Under the pieces are notes generated by a model. The model had not been told where the DNA came from. It saw only the letters and a list, made by a program, of their open reading frames with translations, and searched no databases. From positions 124,001-188,000 of the forward strand of contig NZ_CP041191.1 in assembly GCF_006517275.1 (NCBI RefSeq): 64,000 nucleotides of DNA. Direction: 5' to 3'. Source of the DNA: Labrenzia sp. PHM005 (GTDB lineage Bacteria > Pseudomonadota > Alphaproteobacteria > Rhizobiales > Stappiaceae). Of the stretch, positions 7,031-17,082 are shown piece by piece (within the stretch, counting starts at the first letter, position 1; each line of letters starts with the position of its first letter). The position numbers and the translations under genes are program-made.

Positions 7031-9502
7031 GTGGTCAAGGCAAAGACTTTCACGACCGCCCTTCCGATTGATGATGTGCTTCCAGAAGTTCTGGAAGCCC
7101 TCGAAACGACTGTGAATGCTGTTCTTGTGGCAGAACCGGGAGCGGGCAAGACCACCCGCGTTCCCTTGGCACTTCTCGATGCTGACTGGCGGCAGGACGG
7201 CAAAATCCTGGTTTTGGAGCCACGCCGTCTGGCCGCCCGGGCAGCCGCCCGCCGCATGGCAAGCGAGCTCGGCGAAAGAGCTGGCGAGACCGTCGGTTAC
7301 CGCGTCCGCATGGAAAGTAAGGTCAGTTCAAAAACACGGATCGAGGTGGTAACGGAGGGTGTTTTCACCCGCATGATCCTGGATGACCCGGAACTCACAG
7401 GCGTTGCAGCCATCCTGTTCGATGAATTCCATGAACGGTCTCTTGATGGCGACCTTGGTCTGGCGTTGAGCCTGGAAGTGCAGTCTGCCTTGCGTGAAGA
7501 TCTGCGCCTTATGCCCATGTCCGCCACCATTGATGCGGCCGGGATATCGAAACTACTCGGCGAAGCGCCTGTGATTATGAGCAAGGGTCGAAGTTTTCCA
7601 GTTGAAACCCGTTATCTCGGACGGTCCCAACAAGAGCGCATCGAACCGCAAATTGCGCGGGTCGTCCAGCAGGCCCTTCGCGAAGAAACCGGGTCCATCC
7701 TCGTATTCCTACCTGGCCAAGGTGAGATCAAACGGACGGCAGACCTTCTGTCCGGCAAAGTTCCCGGAAATTGTCAGATCGCTCCGCTTTATGGCGGTCT
7801 CGACAGCAAGACGCAGGATGCCGCCATCCGGCCCGCTTCCGACGGCACCAGAAAAATCGTCCTCTCAAGCGCGGTCGCACAAACGTCCCTGACCATCGAA
7901 GGCGTCCGGGTCGTTATCGACAGCGGGCAGGCCAGAGTGCCGAGATATGAACCACAAACCGGCCTGACACGGCTGGAAACCGTCAGAGTGTCTCGCGCTT
8001 CAGCCGACCAGCGCCGCGGCCGGGCTGGACGGACAGAGCCCGGTGTCTGTTACCGTCTTTGGGATGAAGCGCAAACCATCTCATTACCCGTTGCTGAAAC
8101 GCCGGAAATTCTGGAAGCGGATTTGACCGGTTTGGCATTGGACCTTGCAGCCTGGGGAACGGCCAATCCGAGTTCGCTGATATTTCCGGACCCGCCCCCA
8201 GCTGCAGCTTGGCGCGAAGCAACAACACTGCTGACGGACCTCCATGCCCTCGATGGCACCGGCCGGTTGACGCCTGAAGGCAAAGCCCTAGCCAAACTGC
8301 CCTTACACCCGCGGCTGGCGCATATGTTGATCGAGGGCGTTACACGAGACTTGGGCAATACGGCTGCACTGATCGCGCTTATCCTTTCTGAACCCGGTCT
8401 AGGCGGCCGAAATCCAGATCTGCGGGCACGGCTTCAAGCCTTGAAGAACGACAAGAGCCAACGAGCCAAAGATGGCCGAGCTCTTGCCACCAGGTGGTTG
8501 AAACAGGCAGGCGGCACCGGCAACGCAATCGACGTGGAAGTGGCCGGCGTGTTGCTCGCTCTTGCGTATCCGGACCGGGTCGCGCAAGCCCGCGGGCAAA
8601 CCGGCCGGTTCCGGCTGGCAAACGGCCGCGGCGCGGAGCTGCCTGTAGAACATGCCCTCTCCACAGCCCAATTTTTGACTGTTGCCGAAGTCCAGGGCAA
8701 AGCGGCAAGCGGGCGGATCCAGCTATGCGCACCAATCGCACGGACCGACATCGAAGACCTGTTTGCTGATGACATCGTCGAAGAAGACGAGGTTCAGCTT
8801 ACCAAGGACGGCAATCTTAAAGCCCGCCGCGTAACACGCTATAAAGCAGTTGAACTGCAAGCCGTCACGATCGCTGCTCCGGATCCGGCCGCGATTGAAA
8901 GAGCACTGTTGGCCGAAGTGAAGCGCCGCGGTGTTTCACGACTCCCTTGGAGTAAGGATCAAGAGCGCTTGCGCAAGCGCCTAGCCTATGCCCGTGCCAA
9001 TGGCGCCGAAGACTTGCCTGACTTGTCAGACACCGCCTTGAACAAGGATCTGGACACTTGGCTGGGCCCGTTTCTGGCAGGCATGCCAAACTTGTCCGCC
9101 ATCGACGCTCAGGTGCTTGGAACTGCACTGGCCGCCCGACTCCCCTATGACGCTTCGGAGAAGATTAACGCCATTGCGCCCTCCCATTTCACCGCACCGA
9201 CCGGCAGTAAAGTTCCGATCGATTACGGCGCAGCAGCCGGCCCCACCCTGTCGATCCGGGTTCAAGAACTTTTTGGCTTGAAAGACCATCCGTCCGTCTG
9301 CAATGGACAGCTGCCACTTCTCCTGGAGCTGTTGTCGCCGGCCCAGCGCCCGATCCAGATCACCAAGGACTTGCCTGGCTTCTGGGCCGGATCTTGGGCG
9401 GACGTTAAGGCAGACATGAAAGGCCGGTATCCCAAGCATCCTTGGCCGGACGACCCGACTTCGGCAGAGGCAACAAGACGGGCAAAACCTCGAGGCACCT
9501 AA
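7031..9502 (+). CDS. hrpB: ATP-dependent RNA helicase HrpB
   Basis: DEAH-box helicase of about 823 residues, normal for HrpB. In order: Walker A (AEPGAGKTT), LVLEPRRLAARAAA, the DEAH-type box (FDEFHERSLDGDL), MSATID, the QTSLTIEGVRVVID block, QRRGRAGR, then the helicase-associated region and the HrpB-specific C-terminal domain (PKHPWPDDP near the end). I use the GTG at 7031, 11 bases after glk, because the first conserved segment (LPIDDVLPEVLEAL) then sits where family members have it. An ATG at 6986 inside glk is also in frame. The cellular role of HrpB in this group is uncertain; it is not essential in enterobacteria. Confidence 0.94.
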   Translation: MVKAKTFTTALPIDDVLPEVLEALETTVNAVLVAEPGAGKTTRVPLALLDADWRQDGKILVLEPRRLAARAAARRMASELGERAGETVGYRVRMESKVSSKTRIEVVTEGVFTRMILDDPELTGVAAILFDEFHERSLDGDLGLALSLEVQSALREDLRLMPMSATIDAAGISKLLGEAPVIMSKGRSFPVETRYLGRSQQERIEPQIARVVQQALREETGSILVFLPGQGEIKRTADLLSGKVPGNCQIAPLYGGLDSKTQDAAIRPASDGTRKIVLSSAVAQTSLTIEGVRVVIDSGQARVPRYEPQTGLTRLETVRVSRASADQRRGRAGRTEPGVCYRLWDEAQTISLPVAETPEILEADLTGLALDLAAWGTANPSSLIFPDPPPAAAWREATTLLTDLHALDGTGRLTPEGKALAKLPLHPRLAHMLIEGVTRDLGNTAALIALILSEPGLGGRNPDLRARLQALKNDKSQRAKDGRALATRWLKQAGGTGNAIDVEVAGVLLALAYPDRVAQARGQTGRFRLANGRGAELPVEHALSTAQFLTVAEVQGKAASGRIQLCAPIARTDIEDLFADDIVEEDEVQLTKDGNLKARRVTRYKAVELQAVTIAAPDPAAIERALLAEVKRRGVSRLPWSKDQERLRKRLAYARANGAEDLPDLSDTALNKDLDTWLGPFLAGMPNLSAIDAQVLGTALAARLPYDASEKINAIAPSHFTAPTGSKVPIDYGAAAGPTLSIRVQELFGLKDHPSVCNGQLPLLLELLSPAQRPIQITKDLPGFWAGSWADVKADMKGRYPKHPWPDDPTSAEATRRAKPRGT

Positions 9503-9546
9503 AACTCCGAACGCTACCTGTGATAGAATGTTACTAGAGGATTCTT

Positions 9547-10326
9547 ATGGACCGTTGGAACATTCTTGAAGATTTGGCGAGCCGAAACGCCTTTCCGGTA
9601 GAGACAATTCCATATTGTCTAAACAATCCCGAGAGGTCCGCAGCTATTTTCCTGCCGCTTCTGGGCAAGGCGGCTTCTGGGAGAGCATTGGAGGCGACCG
9701 AAGAAAAGTCGCTCTATCTCGGGATACATCTCCTCGCTGCTCTAAGGATTTCTGCCGCCTTCTCGCCCTTACTTGATCTGGCGACCAAACAGCCGCAACT
9801 GCTTTTTCAGATCCTTGGGGAAGTCGGCATTGCAACGACGCTCCCGCGTATTCTGATGTGCCTGGCAGACGGACGGGATGATGCCTTGTGGCAGGTGGTG
9901 AAACGCCATGAGCTCGACTTCCTGATTCGCGATGCGTGCTTACGAGCCTGGACATATGAAGCTTTGAACGACCGCATAAGTGCTGTTGCTGTAACGCAGG
10001 CACTTCGGGCCTACCTAGACGAGGACGATGCGCCTGAGCCTGACGATCCGATTTGGAGTGGCTGGCTGATCGCCATTGCAGATTTGGGACATTCCGAACT
10101 GGCACCAATCGCAGTGCGGGCAATTGAAACAGGCCGTATCCTTGCTGAGGATGGCGGCCGAGCGGAAAATGACGTCGCGGGTTTTAAGACTGCGTTGCAA
10201 GAAACAATATCGGCCACAGACCTTTCAGCTTGGCTTGAAAGGCGCGGTTACGTTCCCTTTGGAAAAGGGGAGCGTGACTGGGGCGATTGTTTCCTGAATG
10301 CACCCCAGCCGCCGCATGTGCTCTAA
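9547..10326 (+). CDS. DUF1186 domain protein
   Basis: A 259-residue, probably cytoplasmic, all-helical protein matching the DUF1186 family; function unknown. Family-like segments are the N-terminal ILEDLASRNAFPVETI, the LGIHLLAALRISAAFSPLLDL repeat-like helices, and DDPIWSGWLIAIADLGHSELAP. There is no signal peptide or membrane segment. AGAGGA sits at good distance before the ATG. Its end overlaps the end of putA by four bases in convergent orientation. Confidence 0.82.
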   Translation: MDRWNILEDLASRNAFPVETIPYCLNNPERSAAIFLPLLGKAASGRALEATEEKSLYLGIHLLAALRISAAFSPLLDLATKQPQLLFQILGEVGIATTLPRILMCLADGRDDALWQVVKRHELDFLIRDACLRAWTYEALNDRISAVAVTQALRAYLDEDDAPEPDDPIWSGWLIAIADLGHSELAPIAVRAIETGRILAEDGGRAENDVAGFKTALQETISATDLSAWLERRGYVPFGKGERDWGDCFLNAPQPPHVL

Positions 10327-13300
10327 TCGTCTGATGCGGCCACCAGGCTTGCATTGCCTCCGGCCGCAGCCGTGTTGATCGACACAACTTGTTCAAGCGC
10401 AAAGCGGGTCAGATAGGCCGGCCCACCTGCCTTGGGCCCGGTGCCCGACAGGCCCGAACCGCCAAACGGCTGGGTTCCGACAACCGCGCCAATCGTGTTG
10501 CGGTTGACGTAGACATTGCCGACCGACAGCCTGTCGACAACTTTCTTGACCGTTGCATCGATCCGGCTGTGCACACCTAGGGTCAGGCCATAGCCGGAGC
10601 CGGCAATCTGATCGAGGACGGCGTCAATGTCTTTGGATTTGTAACGCACCACATGCAGCACCGGTCCAAAGACTTCCCGGGTCAGAGCTTCGGCTTTGTC
10701 CAACTCGATGATGTGCGGCGCAATCCAGGATCCATTGGCCAGTTTTCCAGCTGGCGTTTCTCCGGCAAAACGCAGTGTCTGCCTCTCGCGCATTTCATCA
10801 ATATGGGACTGAATGCCGGACTTGGCCTCATCATCAATCACCGGTCCAATGTCCGTGGACGGCAGGCGCGGGTCTCCAAGTTCAAGTTCCTTGGCTGCCC
10901 CTTCCAGCATAGCCAGCAGGCTGTCGGCCACATCATCCTGCACATAGAGCAGCCGCAGCGCTGAACATCTCTGCCCGGCAGAGCGGAAGGCCGACATCAT
11001 GACGTCGTCGCACACCTGCTCCGGCAAGGCCGTTGCATCCACCAGCATGGCGTTGATACCGCCGGTTTCCGCAATCAGCGGCACAATAGGACCGCGTTTC
11101 ATTGCCAGCGTTTTGTTGATCGCCCATGCCGTCTCGGTTGATCCGGTAAAAGCAACACCGGCGACCTTTGGATGCGCAGTCAAAGCTGCACCAACAGCAC
11201 CATCACCCGGCACCAGAAGGAAAACATCTTCCGGCACACCGGCTTCATAAAGAAGCTTGGCGGTCTCATAAGCAATCAGAGGCGTCTGCTCGGCTGGTTT
11301 TGCGACAACCGCATTGCCGGCCAGCAGAGCGGCACTGATCTGGCCAAGGAAAATCGCCAGTGGGAAGTTCCAGGGCGAAATACACACAAACACGCCGCGG
11401 CCGCGATGGCGGTAGCGATTCTCTTCGCCCGTTGGCCCAGGCATCAGGCGTCCGTCACCAAATTGCGTGCGGGCTTCGTTGGCATAGTACCGGCAGAAAT
11501 CTACTGCTTCCCGTATCTCGGCAATGCCGTCCGGCAAGCACTTGCCCGCTTCGATCGATAAGATCGACATGAGGCGATCTCGGTTTTCTTCAAGAAGATC
11601 CCCAACTTTCGACAAGATCGCAGCACGCTCTTCGACCGGACGGCGGGACCAGCTTTCAAATCCGGCTTGGGCGATCTCGATGGCCGTTTCTGCCATCGCC
11701 TTGTCTGCAAAACAGACGCTGCCAGCCTTGGTCGTTCCATCCATCGGCGCAAACACGGGATTTGCCTCGCCGGACGTTGCCAGGCCCTTGCCAAGAGGCG
11801 TTGCTGCCGTGAACGGTGCCGTCGTCTTTGCCATCCCCGAGACAAGCATTGTACGCTCTGCCGCCCAACCGAACTCAACACCGTCGGAATTCTTGCGGCT
11901 GTCGCCATAAAGGCCGTCAGGCATCGGAATCGACCGGTTCACTGCGTGATGGCCGTTGTCCAGAATTTCCTTTGGCCGCTGCAGCATGCTTTCGACCGGC
12001 ACGGACATATCGCCCACAATCGTGACGAAAGACGAGTTAGCGCCATTTTCCAGAAGGCGGCGGACAAGATAGGCCAGCAGATCCTTATGACCGCCCACCG
12101 GTGCGTAGATACGGGTCGGGAACCCATCCCTTTCGCAGACCGATTTGAACAGGCTTTCGCCCATGCCGTGGAGGCGTTGGAATTCATAGCCTTCGGAGCT
12201 GCCTCCGGCCAATTCGATGATTTGTGCAACAGTCAGCGCGTTGTGGGTCGCAAACTGCGGATACAAAACATCGCGGGCCGCCAGCATCCGTTTTGCGCAG
12301 CAGAGATACGATAGATCCGTTGCCGCTTTACGGGAAAACACCGGATAACCGTCAGCCCCATTTTCCTGAGCATGTTTGATTTCCGTGTCCCAATAAGCGC
12401 CCTTAACCAGACGCACCATGAGTTTGCGGTTGGTTTTACGGGCAGCGGTGATCAGCCAATCAATAACATCGACACCCCGCTTTTGATATGCCTGAACGGC
12501 CAGGCCGAAGCCATCCCAGCCTTCGGTGACCGGATCAGACAACAGGGCGGCAATCACATCGAGCGAAATCTCAAGCCGGTCGGCTTCTTCCGCATCAACG
12601 GTAAAATTCAAGTCCCGGTCACGGGCCATCTGCGCTAGTTCTTTCAAGCGCGGCAACAGTTCTTCGCGGACCCTGTCACCCTTGATGGCTTCATAACGCG
12701 GATGCAGAGCGGAGAGTTTGACAGAGATTCCCGGACGGTCCGGCAAATTCTTGTCACCAGCCGATTTGCCGATGGCTTCAATGGCATCAGCATAGGATTT
12801 GAAATAGCGCTCGGCGTCCTTCTGGGTGCGGGCGCCCTCGCCCAACATGTCGTAGGAATAACGATAGCCTTTGGCTTCCTGTGTTTTTGCCCGCTCTAGC
12901 GCTTTGCCGATGGTTTCGCCAAGCACAAACTGGTGGCCGAGCAGCTGCATGGCTTTCCGGGTCGCAACGCGGACGGTCGGCATGCCCATGCGCTTGACAA
13001 GACTGGAAAGAATGTTCTGCGGCGTATCACCGGGGTGCAGCAGGCGGGAGGTGATGCCCAGTGCCCAGGAGGAAGCCGACACAAGCCAGGTGTCGGATTT
13101 CGGCCCACTCGGATCATCAAACTTTGCGGCAGCCAATTTGTCTTCAATCAGCCTATCTGCAGTCTCAGCATCCGGCACGCGCAACAAAGCTTCGGCCAAA
13201 ACCATCATTGCCAGGCCTTCGCGGGTCGTCAGCCCGAACTCACGCATGAAATCTTCGACACCACCAAGACCGACTTGGACAGACCGCATGTCGTCGATGT

Positions 13301-13469
13301 ATCCGCGAGCGCGTTGATCGATCAGTTTTTCGACCACCGGATCTCCGGCCGCTTCTTTTATAAGCGCTTCGACTAGCGGTTTATCGTCCGGCGCATAAGC
13401 AGCCCGGAACGGCTCCAAGCCAATTTCTTCGCCTCCCGGCAAGACAGCAGCTGTCACAGACATAGGCAC
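10323..13469 (-). CDS. putA: Bifunctional proline dehydrogenase / L-glutamate-gamma-semialdehyde dehydrogenase
   Basis: Oxidises proline to glutamate in two steps, FAD-dependent then NAD-dependent, at the inner membrane. The 1048-residue protein lacks the N-terminal ribbon-helix-helix of enterobacterial PutA and so should not bind DNA itself. The proline dehydrogenase barrel shows SYDMLGEGART, SVKLSALHPRYE, VDAEEADRLEIS, VRLVKGAYWDTEI, ATHNALTV and RLHGMGESL. The aldehyde dehydrogenase half shows SPWNFPLAIFLGQ, VAFTGSTETAW, the general base Glu in LIAETGGIN (about residue 801) and the catalytic Cys in SAGQRCSALR (about residue 834). It is transcribed divergently from the Lrp-type regulator putR. 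Confidence 0.97.
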   Translation of the reverse strand: MPMSVTAAVLPGGEEIGLEPFRAAYAPDDKPLVEALIKEAAGDPVVEKLIDQRARGYIDDMRSVQVGLGGVEDFMREFGLTTREGLAMMVLAEALLRVPDAETADRLIEDKLAAAKFDDPSGPKSDTWLVSASSWALGITSRLLHPGDTPQNILSSLVKRMGMPTVRVATRKAMQLLGHQFVLGETIGKALERAKTQEAKGYRYSYDMLGEGARTQKDAERYFKSYADAIEAIGKSAGDKNLPDRPGISVKLSALHPRYEAIKGDRVREELLPRLKELAQMARDRDLNFTVDAEEADRLEISLDVIAALLSDPVTEGWDGFGLAVQAYQKRGVDVIDWLITAARKTNRKLMVRLVKGAYWDTEIKHAQENGADGYPVFSRKAATDLSYLCCAKRMLAARDVLYPQFATHNALTVAQIIELAGGSSEGYEFQRLHGMGESLFKSVCERDGFPTRIYAPVGGHKDLLAYLVRRLLENGANSSFVTIVGDMSVPVESMLQRPKEILDNGHHAVNRSIPMPDGLYGDSRKNSDGVEFGWAAERTMLVSGMAKTTAPFTAATPLGKGLATSGEANPVFAPMDGTTKAGSVCFADKAMAETAIEIAQAGFESWSRRPVEERAAILSKVGDLLEENRDRLMSILSIEAGKCLPDGIAEIREAVDFCRYYANEARTQFGDGRLMPGPTGEENRYRHRGRGVFVCISPWNFPLAIFLGQISAALLAGNAVVAKPAEQTPLIAYETAKLLYEAGVPEDVFLLVPGDGAVGAALTAHPKVAGVAFTGSTETAWAINKTLAMKRGPIVPLIAETGGINAMLVDATALPEQVCDDVMMSAFRSAGQRCSALRLLYVQDDVADSLLAMLEGAAKELELGDPRLPSTDIGPVIDDEAKSGIQSHIDEMRERQTLRFAGETPAGKLANGSWIAPHIIELDKAEALTREVFGPVLHVVRYKSKDIDAVLDQIAGSGYGLTLGVHSRIDATVKKVVDRLSVGNVYVNRNTIGAVVGTQPFGGSGLSGTGPKAGGPAYLTRFALEQVVSINTAAAGGNASLVAASDD

Positions 13470-13602
13470 CTCCCTTCAGGCCCTAAAGCCAAAACCAAAC
13501 ATTTCCCTAAATTACCTTTTTATTTCTCGCGTTTTTCTCTATTTTTTGCCTAATTACTCGCCTATTTCCCGGTTAAAATCAAAATTTCGGAGAATATTCA
13601 CT
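13470..13602. promoter_or_regulatory. Divergent putA/putR control region
   Basis: A 133-base AT-rich spacer between the putA and putR starts. It should hold both promoters and the PutR sites. I see no single clear palindrome; the T/A-rich tracts fit the loose recognition typical of Lrp-family proteins. Confidence 0.5.
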
Positions 13603-14058
13603 ATGCTGGATGCCACAGACCGGCGTATTCTGAAGGTGCTTCAGGAAGATGGCCGCATCACCAACACCGAGCTGTCGGAACGGGTTAGCCTTTCAGCCAC
13701 CGCAACGGCTGAACGGGTGAAGCGTTTGACCCGCGAAAAATACATTGAGCGGTTCTCTGCCAGCCTTGATCCGAAGAAGGTGGACCGCGGACTGCTGGTC
13801 TTTGTTGAAATCAGATTGGAACGAACTTCGCCGGAGATATTTGATGCGTTCAAGCGGGCCGTTGAACGGTCACCCGATATTCTGGAATGCCATATGGTTG
13901 CCGGCGGTTTCGATTACTTGATGAAAAGCCGGGTCAAGGACATGGAGGCCTATCGCGCGTTCCTGTCCGATGTGGTTCTCGCGCTACCTGGTGTTCGAGA
14001 AACACATACGTATGCGGTCATGGAAGAGATAAAGGACACACATATTCTCCCTGTCTAA
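13603..14058 (+). CDS. putR: Lrp/AsnC family regulator, probable proline-responsive activator of putA
   Basis: A 151-residue Lrp-type regulator. The helix-turn-helix (DATDRRILKVLQEDGRITNTELSERVSL, residues 3-30) is followed by the RAM effector-binding domain with VAGGFDYLMKSRVKDMEAY and the C-terminal THTYAVMEEIKDT. The position divergent to putA strongly suggests the PutR role known in alphaproteobacteria: activating putA when proline is present. I start at the ATG preceded by CGGAG; an in-frame start at 13546 would add 19 residues unlike the family. Confidence 0.92.
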   Translation: MLDATDRRILKVLQEDGRITNTELSERVSLSATATAERVKRLTREKYIERFSASLDPKKVDRGLLVFVEIRLERTSPEIFDAFKRAVERSPDILECHMVAGGFDYLMKSRVKDMEAYRAFLSDVVLALPGVRETHTYAVMEEIKDTHILPV

Positions 14059-14155
14059 GGCCGCCTTGGGATCGGAGCATCGATCACAAAGCCTTGTCTT
14101 GACCGTGTCCGTCGGCCTGCAGGAGAGAGAACGCAACATTCTCGTGAGGTCTCAT

Positions 14156-15373
14156 ATGAAACGCTTGTTTACAGCCTGGACTGCCCTGCTAGCTCTCTCT
14201 GTCTCAATACTGCAGGCTTCTGCGCAGGATCGAGATTGGCAAGCGACCGAGACTGAAGCGAATGGCCAGACCGTCTACTTTCATGCGTGGGGCGGAGAGC
14301 CACGGATCAATGCTTACATTCAGTGGGCGGCAAGAGAAGTCAAAGACCGGTATGGTGTTCGTGTTGTTCATGTGAAAGTCAGCGACACAGCAAGTGTCGT
14401 ATCGCAAGTTCTGGCTGAAAAATCCGTCGGGAAAACAAGTGGTGGCGCTGTAGATCTCGTCTGGATCAATGGCGAAAACTTCGCCGCTATGAAAAAGCAT
14501 GATCTACTTGCCGAAGCTGGATGGGCTCATAGCCTGCCCAACTGGTCCTTTGTCGACACAGAAAACAAGCCGACTGTCTTGATGGACTTCACCGTTCCAA
14601 CCGACGGTTTGGAAAGCCCCTGGGGCATGGCCAAGTTGGTTTTTATGCATGATAGCAGCCGGCTCAAAACACCTCCGAAAACTCTTGATGACTTCCTGAA
14701 TTTCGCAAAAGCCGATCCCGGCCGGTTTGCCTATCCGCAGCCGCCTAACTTCTATGGCACCACGTTCTTGAAACAGATCCTGATCAGCACAATCAAGGAT
14801 CCATCCTTGCTAAGCAAACCCGTTGACCCGGCGCTGTTTGGCAAACACACAGCCCCGCTATTTGATTACCTCGACGCCTTGCACCCGCATCTTTGGCGGA
14901 AAGGCCAAGCTTTTCCAAAGAACGCCGCGCACATGCGCCAACTGCTGGCTGACAGCGAACTGGATATCGCGTTTTCCTTCAATCCTGGAGATGCGTCCGG
15001 TGCAATCGCCAACGGCGAACTGCCGCCAACGGTGCGCACATTTGTGCTGAATGGCGGCACAGTCGGCAACACGCATTTTGTTGCCATTCCTTTTAACAGC
15101 TCCGCGCAAGAAGGTGCCAAGGTTTTTGCCAACTATCTGTTGTCGCCCATAGCACAAATGCGCAAACAAGATCCACAGATCTGGGGTGATCCCACAGTTC
15201 TCAATGTTGCGGATCTGCCGGCAAATGAAAAAGCGCTGTTTGACACTTTGGATCTTGGCCCCACGACACTTTCACCTGAAGACCTTGGTCCGGTGCTGCC
15301 CGAACCTCACCCAAGCTGGGTGACGGAACTGGAGCAAGCCTGGGCAACCCGTTACGGTGCTGGAGGGGAGTAA
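14156..15373 (+). CDS. ynjB: ABC transporter substrate-binding protein, YnjB type
   Basis: Periplasmic binding protein of 405 residues. A signal peptide (MKRLFTAWTALLALSVSILQASA) is followed by a type-2 solute-binding fold: VYFHAWGGEPRINAYIQW, VDLVWINGENFAAMK, ESPWGMAKLVFMHDS, and FSFNPGDASGAI. This pattern and the following fused permease and ATPase identify the YnjBCD family. Its substrate is not established; thiamine-like or spermidine-like ligands have been guessed from fold relatives. I start at the ATG preceded by GTGAGG. The stop lies four bases before the preferred permease start, so the genes are coupled. Confidence 0.9.
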   Translation: MKRLFTAWTALLALSVSILQASAQDRDWQATETEANGQTVYFHAWGGEPRINAYIQWAAREVKDRYGVRVVHVKVSDTASVVSQVLAEKSVGKTSGGAVDLVWINGENFAAMKKHDLLAEAGWAHSLPNWSFVDTENKPTVLMDFTVPTDGLESPWGMAKLVFMHDSSRLKTPPKTLDDFLNFAKADPGRFAYPQPPNFYGTTFLKQILISTIKDPSLLSKPVDPALFGKHTAPLFDYLDALHPHLWRKGQAFPKNAAHMRQLLADSELDIAFSFNPGDASGAIANGELPPTVRTFVLNGGTVGNTHFVAIPFNSSAQEGAKVFANYLLSPIAQMRKQDPQIWGDPTVLNVADLPANEKALFDTLDLGPTTLSPEDLGPVLPEPHPSWVTELEQAWATRYGAGGE

Positions 15374-15377
15374 GCCT

Positions 15378-17078
15378 TTGGCTGTGGCCCTGCCAGTGTC
15401 CAAAGCTCCAACATTGGTAGTGACATTGTTGCTCGCTGGACCGGTCATTGCAGGCTTCGCCGGAACCATCTTACCGGCTTTTGGGTTTCTACCGGCACTT
15501 GGTGAAACCCACTGGTCGCTGGCCCCTTTCAAGCGGCTGCTCGCTATGCCGGGCCTGGAACATTCCATTGCCTTGAGTTTTGCGACCGGACTGATTGCGT
15601 CGCTGTTATCTCTTTCAATCGTGCTCTTGTTCGCAGCCGGATGGAGCGGAACGCCCACCTTTCAAGCCATCAGCAGGTTTTTGTCTCCCCTTCTATCAGT
15701 TCCGCATGCAGCGGCGGCGATTGGCCTTGCTCTCTTAATCGCGCCGTCCGGTTTTTTAGTCAGGCTGAGTTCTCCCTGGGCCACGGGTTGGAACCGGCCG
15801 CCGGACCTGTTGTTGATCAATGACTCGCTTGGGATTGCCTTGACCTTTGGTCTGGTGGCCAAAGAGGTTCCTTTTTTATTTCTTATGACCCTTGCTGCCT
15901 TGAACAAGCCGGGTATCAAGGACTTTGCCAAAGCAGGCACCAGCCTGGGTTACGGCCGAATGGCAACTTTCTTTAAAGTGGTTCTGCCGCAAATCTATCC
16001 CTTGATCCGCTTACCGATACTTGCAGTGATTGCCTACGCGACTTCTGTCGTTGATGTAGCGCTCATTCTTGGGCCAACCACTCCGGCCCCGTTAGCCCCA
16101 CGCCTAATCGGCTGGATGAACGACCCGGATCTTTCTATGCGGCTAACTGCTTCGGCAGGCGCGATTGTTCAACTGGCTGTCAGCATTTGCGCAATCTTGG
16201 TCTACCTGGTTCTGGAATTTACGATCACGCAGCAGGCCAGACGCCGGCTATCACTCGGACGGAGGAAACCTGCGGATCAGTACGCAAGAGGGATTGCCCT
16301 CGGAATGATGGCTGCAATCATCGGCGCAATGTTACTGGCGTTTCTGGTGCTGTGCTTGTGGGCAGTCGCCAAATCCTGGTGGTATCCGGCAGTCTTGCCA
16401 CAAAGCTGGGACTTCACGGCATTTACAAAAGCACTGCCTGAGACAAGGGGAATTTTCGCAACATCACTTATATTGGGGATCCTCGCAGCCGTGCTCAGCA
16501 CGGGCCTGACGTTGTGGCTTTTGGAAAGCCATACCAATCAAAGCAAACAGACTGGCATATGGCTGCGGACCCTAATCTTTGTGCCACTTGTGCTGCCTCA
16601 GGTCGCATTCCTATTCGGACTTCAGATCCTGTTTCTAACGCTCGGACTAGATGGCAGTTATCTTGCCGTGTTGCTCGCCCATCTGGTTTTTGTCCTTCCG
16701 TATGCCTTTCTTGCCCTCAGTGACCCCTGGCAGCGGCTCGATCCGCGTTATGCACGACTCGCGGCCTCCATGGGCGCTTCCCGGCTCAGGATCTTTTTCA
16801 AAGTGCACATACCAATGCTTCTAAGACCGATCCTGGTGACTTGTGCAGTCGCGCTGGCTGTCTCCATCAGCCAATATCTGCCAACCCTTTTGATTGGCGC
16901 TGGCCGACTGATAACTGTCACGACCGAAAGTGTTGCCTTGGCCAGCGGTGGCAATCGGCAATTCGCGGCACTCTACGCCCTATTGCAACTTTTAATTCCG
17001 CTGGCCGGGTTTGCACTGGCCGCGTTGATCCCGGCCATCGTCTACAGACATCGCAGCGCAATGCGCCTGGAGCCATGA
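15378..17078 (+). CDS. ynjC: ABC transporter permease with two fused membrane domains, YnjC type
   Basis: Inner-membrane permease of about 566 residues containing two copies of the binding-protein-dependent permease fold, so one chain replaces the usual dimer. About 12 hydrophobic segments are visible. The EAA-type cytoplasmic loops, which contact the ATPase, read DFAKAGTSLGYGRMATFFKVVLPQ-like in the first half and RLAASMGASRLRIFFKVHIP in the second. The start is uncertain: GGAGGGGAG just before points to the TTG at 15378, while GTGs at 15357 (overlapping ynjB) and 15384 are alternatives. The second half keeps the stronger EAA motif. Confidence 0.88.
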   Translation: MAVALPVSKAPTLVVTLLLAGPVIAGFAGTILPAFGFLPALGETHWSLAPFKRLLAMPGLEHSIALSFATGLIASLLSLSIVLLFAAGWSGTPTFQAISRFLSPLLSVPHAAAAIGLALLIAPSGFLVRLSSPWATGWNRPPDLLLINDSLGIALTFGLVAKEVPFLFLMTLAALNKPGIKDFAKAGTSLGYGRMATFFKVVLPQIYPLIRLPILAVIAYATSVVDVALILGPTTPAPLAPRLIGWMNDPDLSMRLTASAGAIVQLAVSICAILVYLVLEFTITQQARRRLSLGRRKPADQYARGIALGMMAAIIGAMLLAFLVLCLWAVAKSWWYPAVLPQSWDFTAFTKALPETRGIFATSLILGILAAVLSTGLTLWLLESHTNQSKQTGIWLRTLIFVPLVLPQVAFLFGLQILFLTLGLDGSYLAVLLAHLVFVLPYAFLALSDPWQRLDPRYARLAASMGASRLRIFFKVHIPMLLRPILVTCAVALAVSISQYLPTLLIGAGRLITVTTESVALASGGNRQFAALYALLQLLIPLAGFALAALIPAIVYRHRSAMRLEP

Positions 17079-17082
17079 CGTC

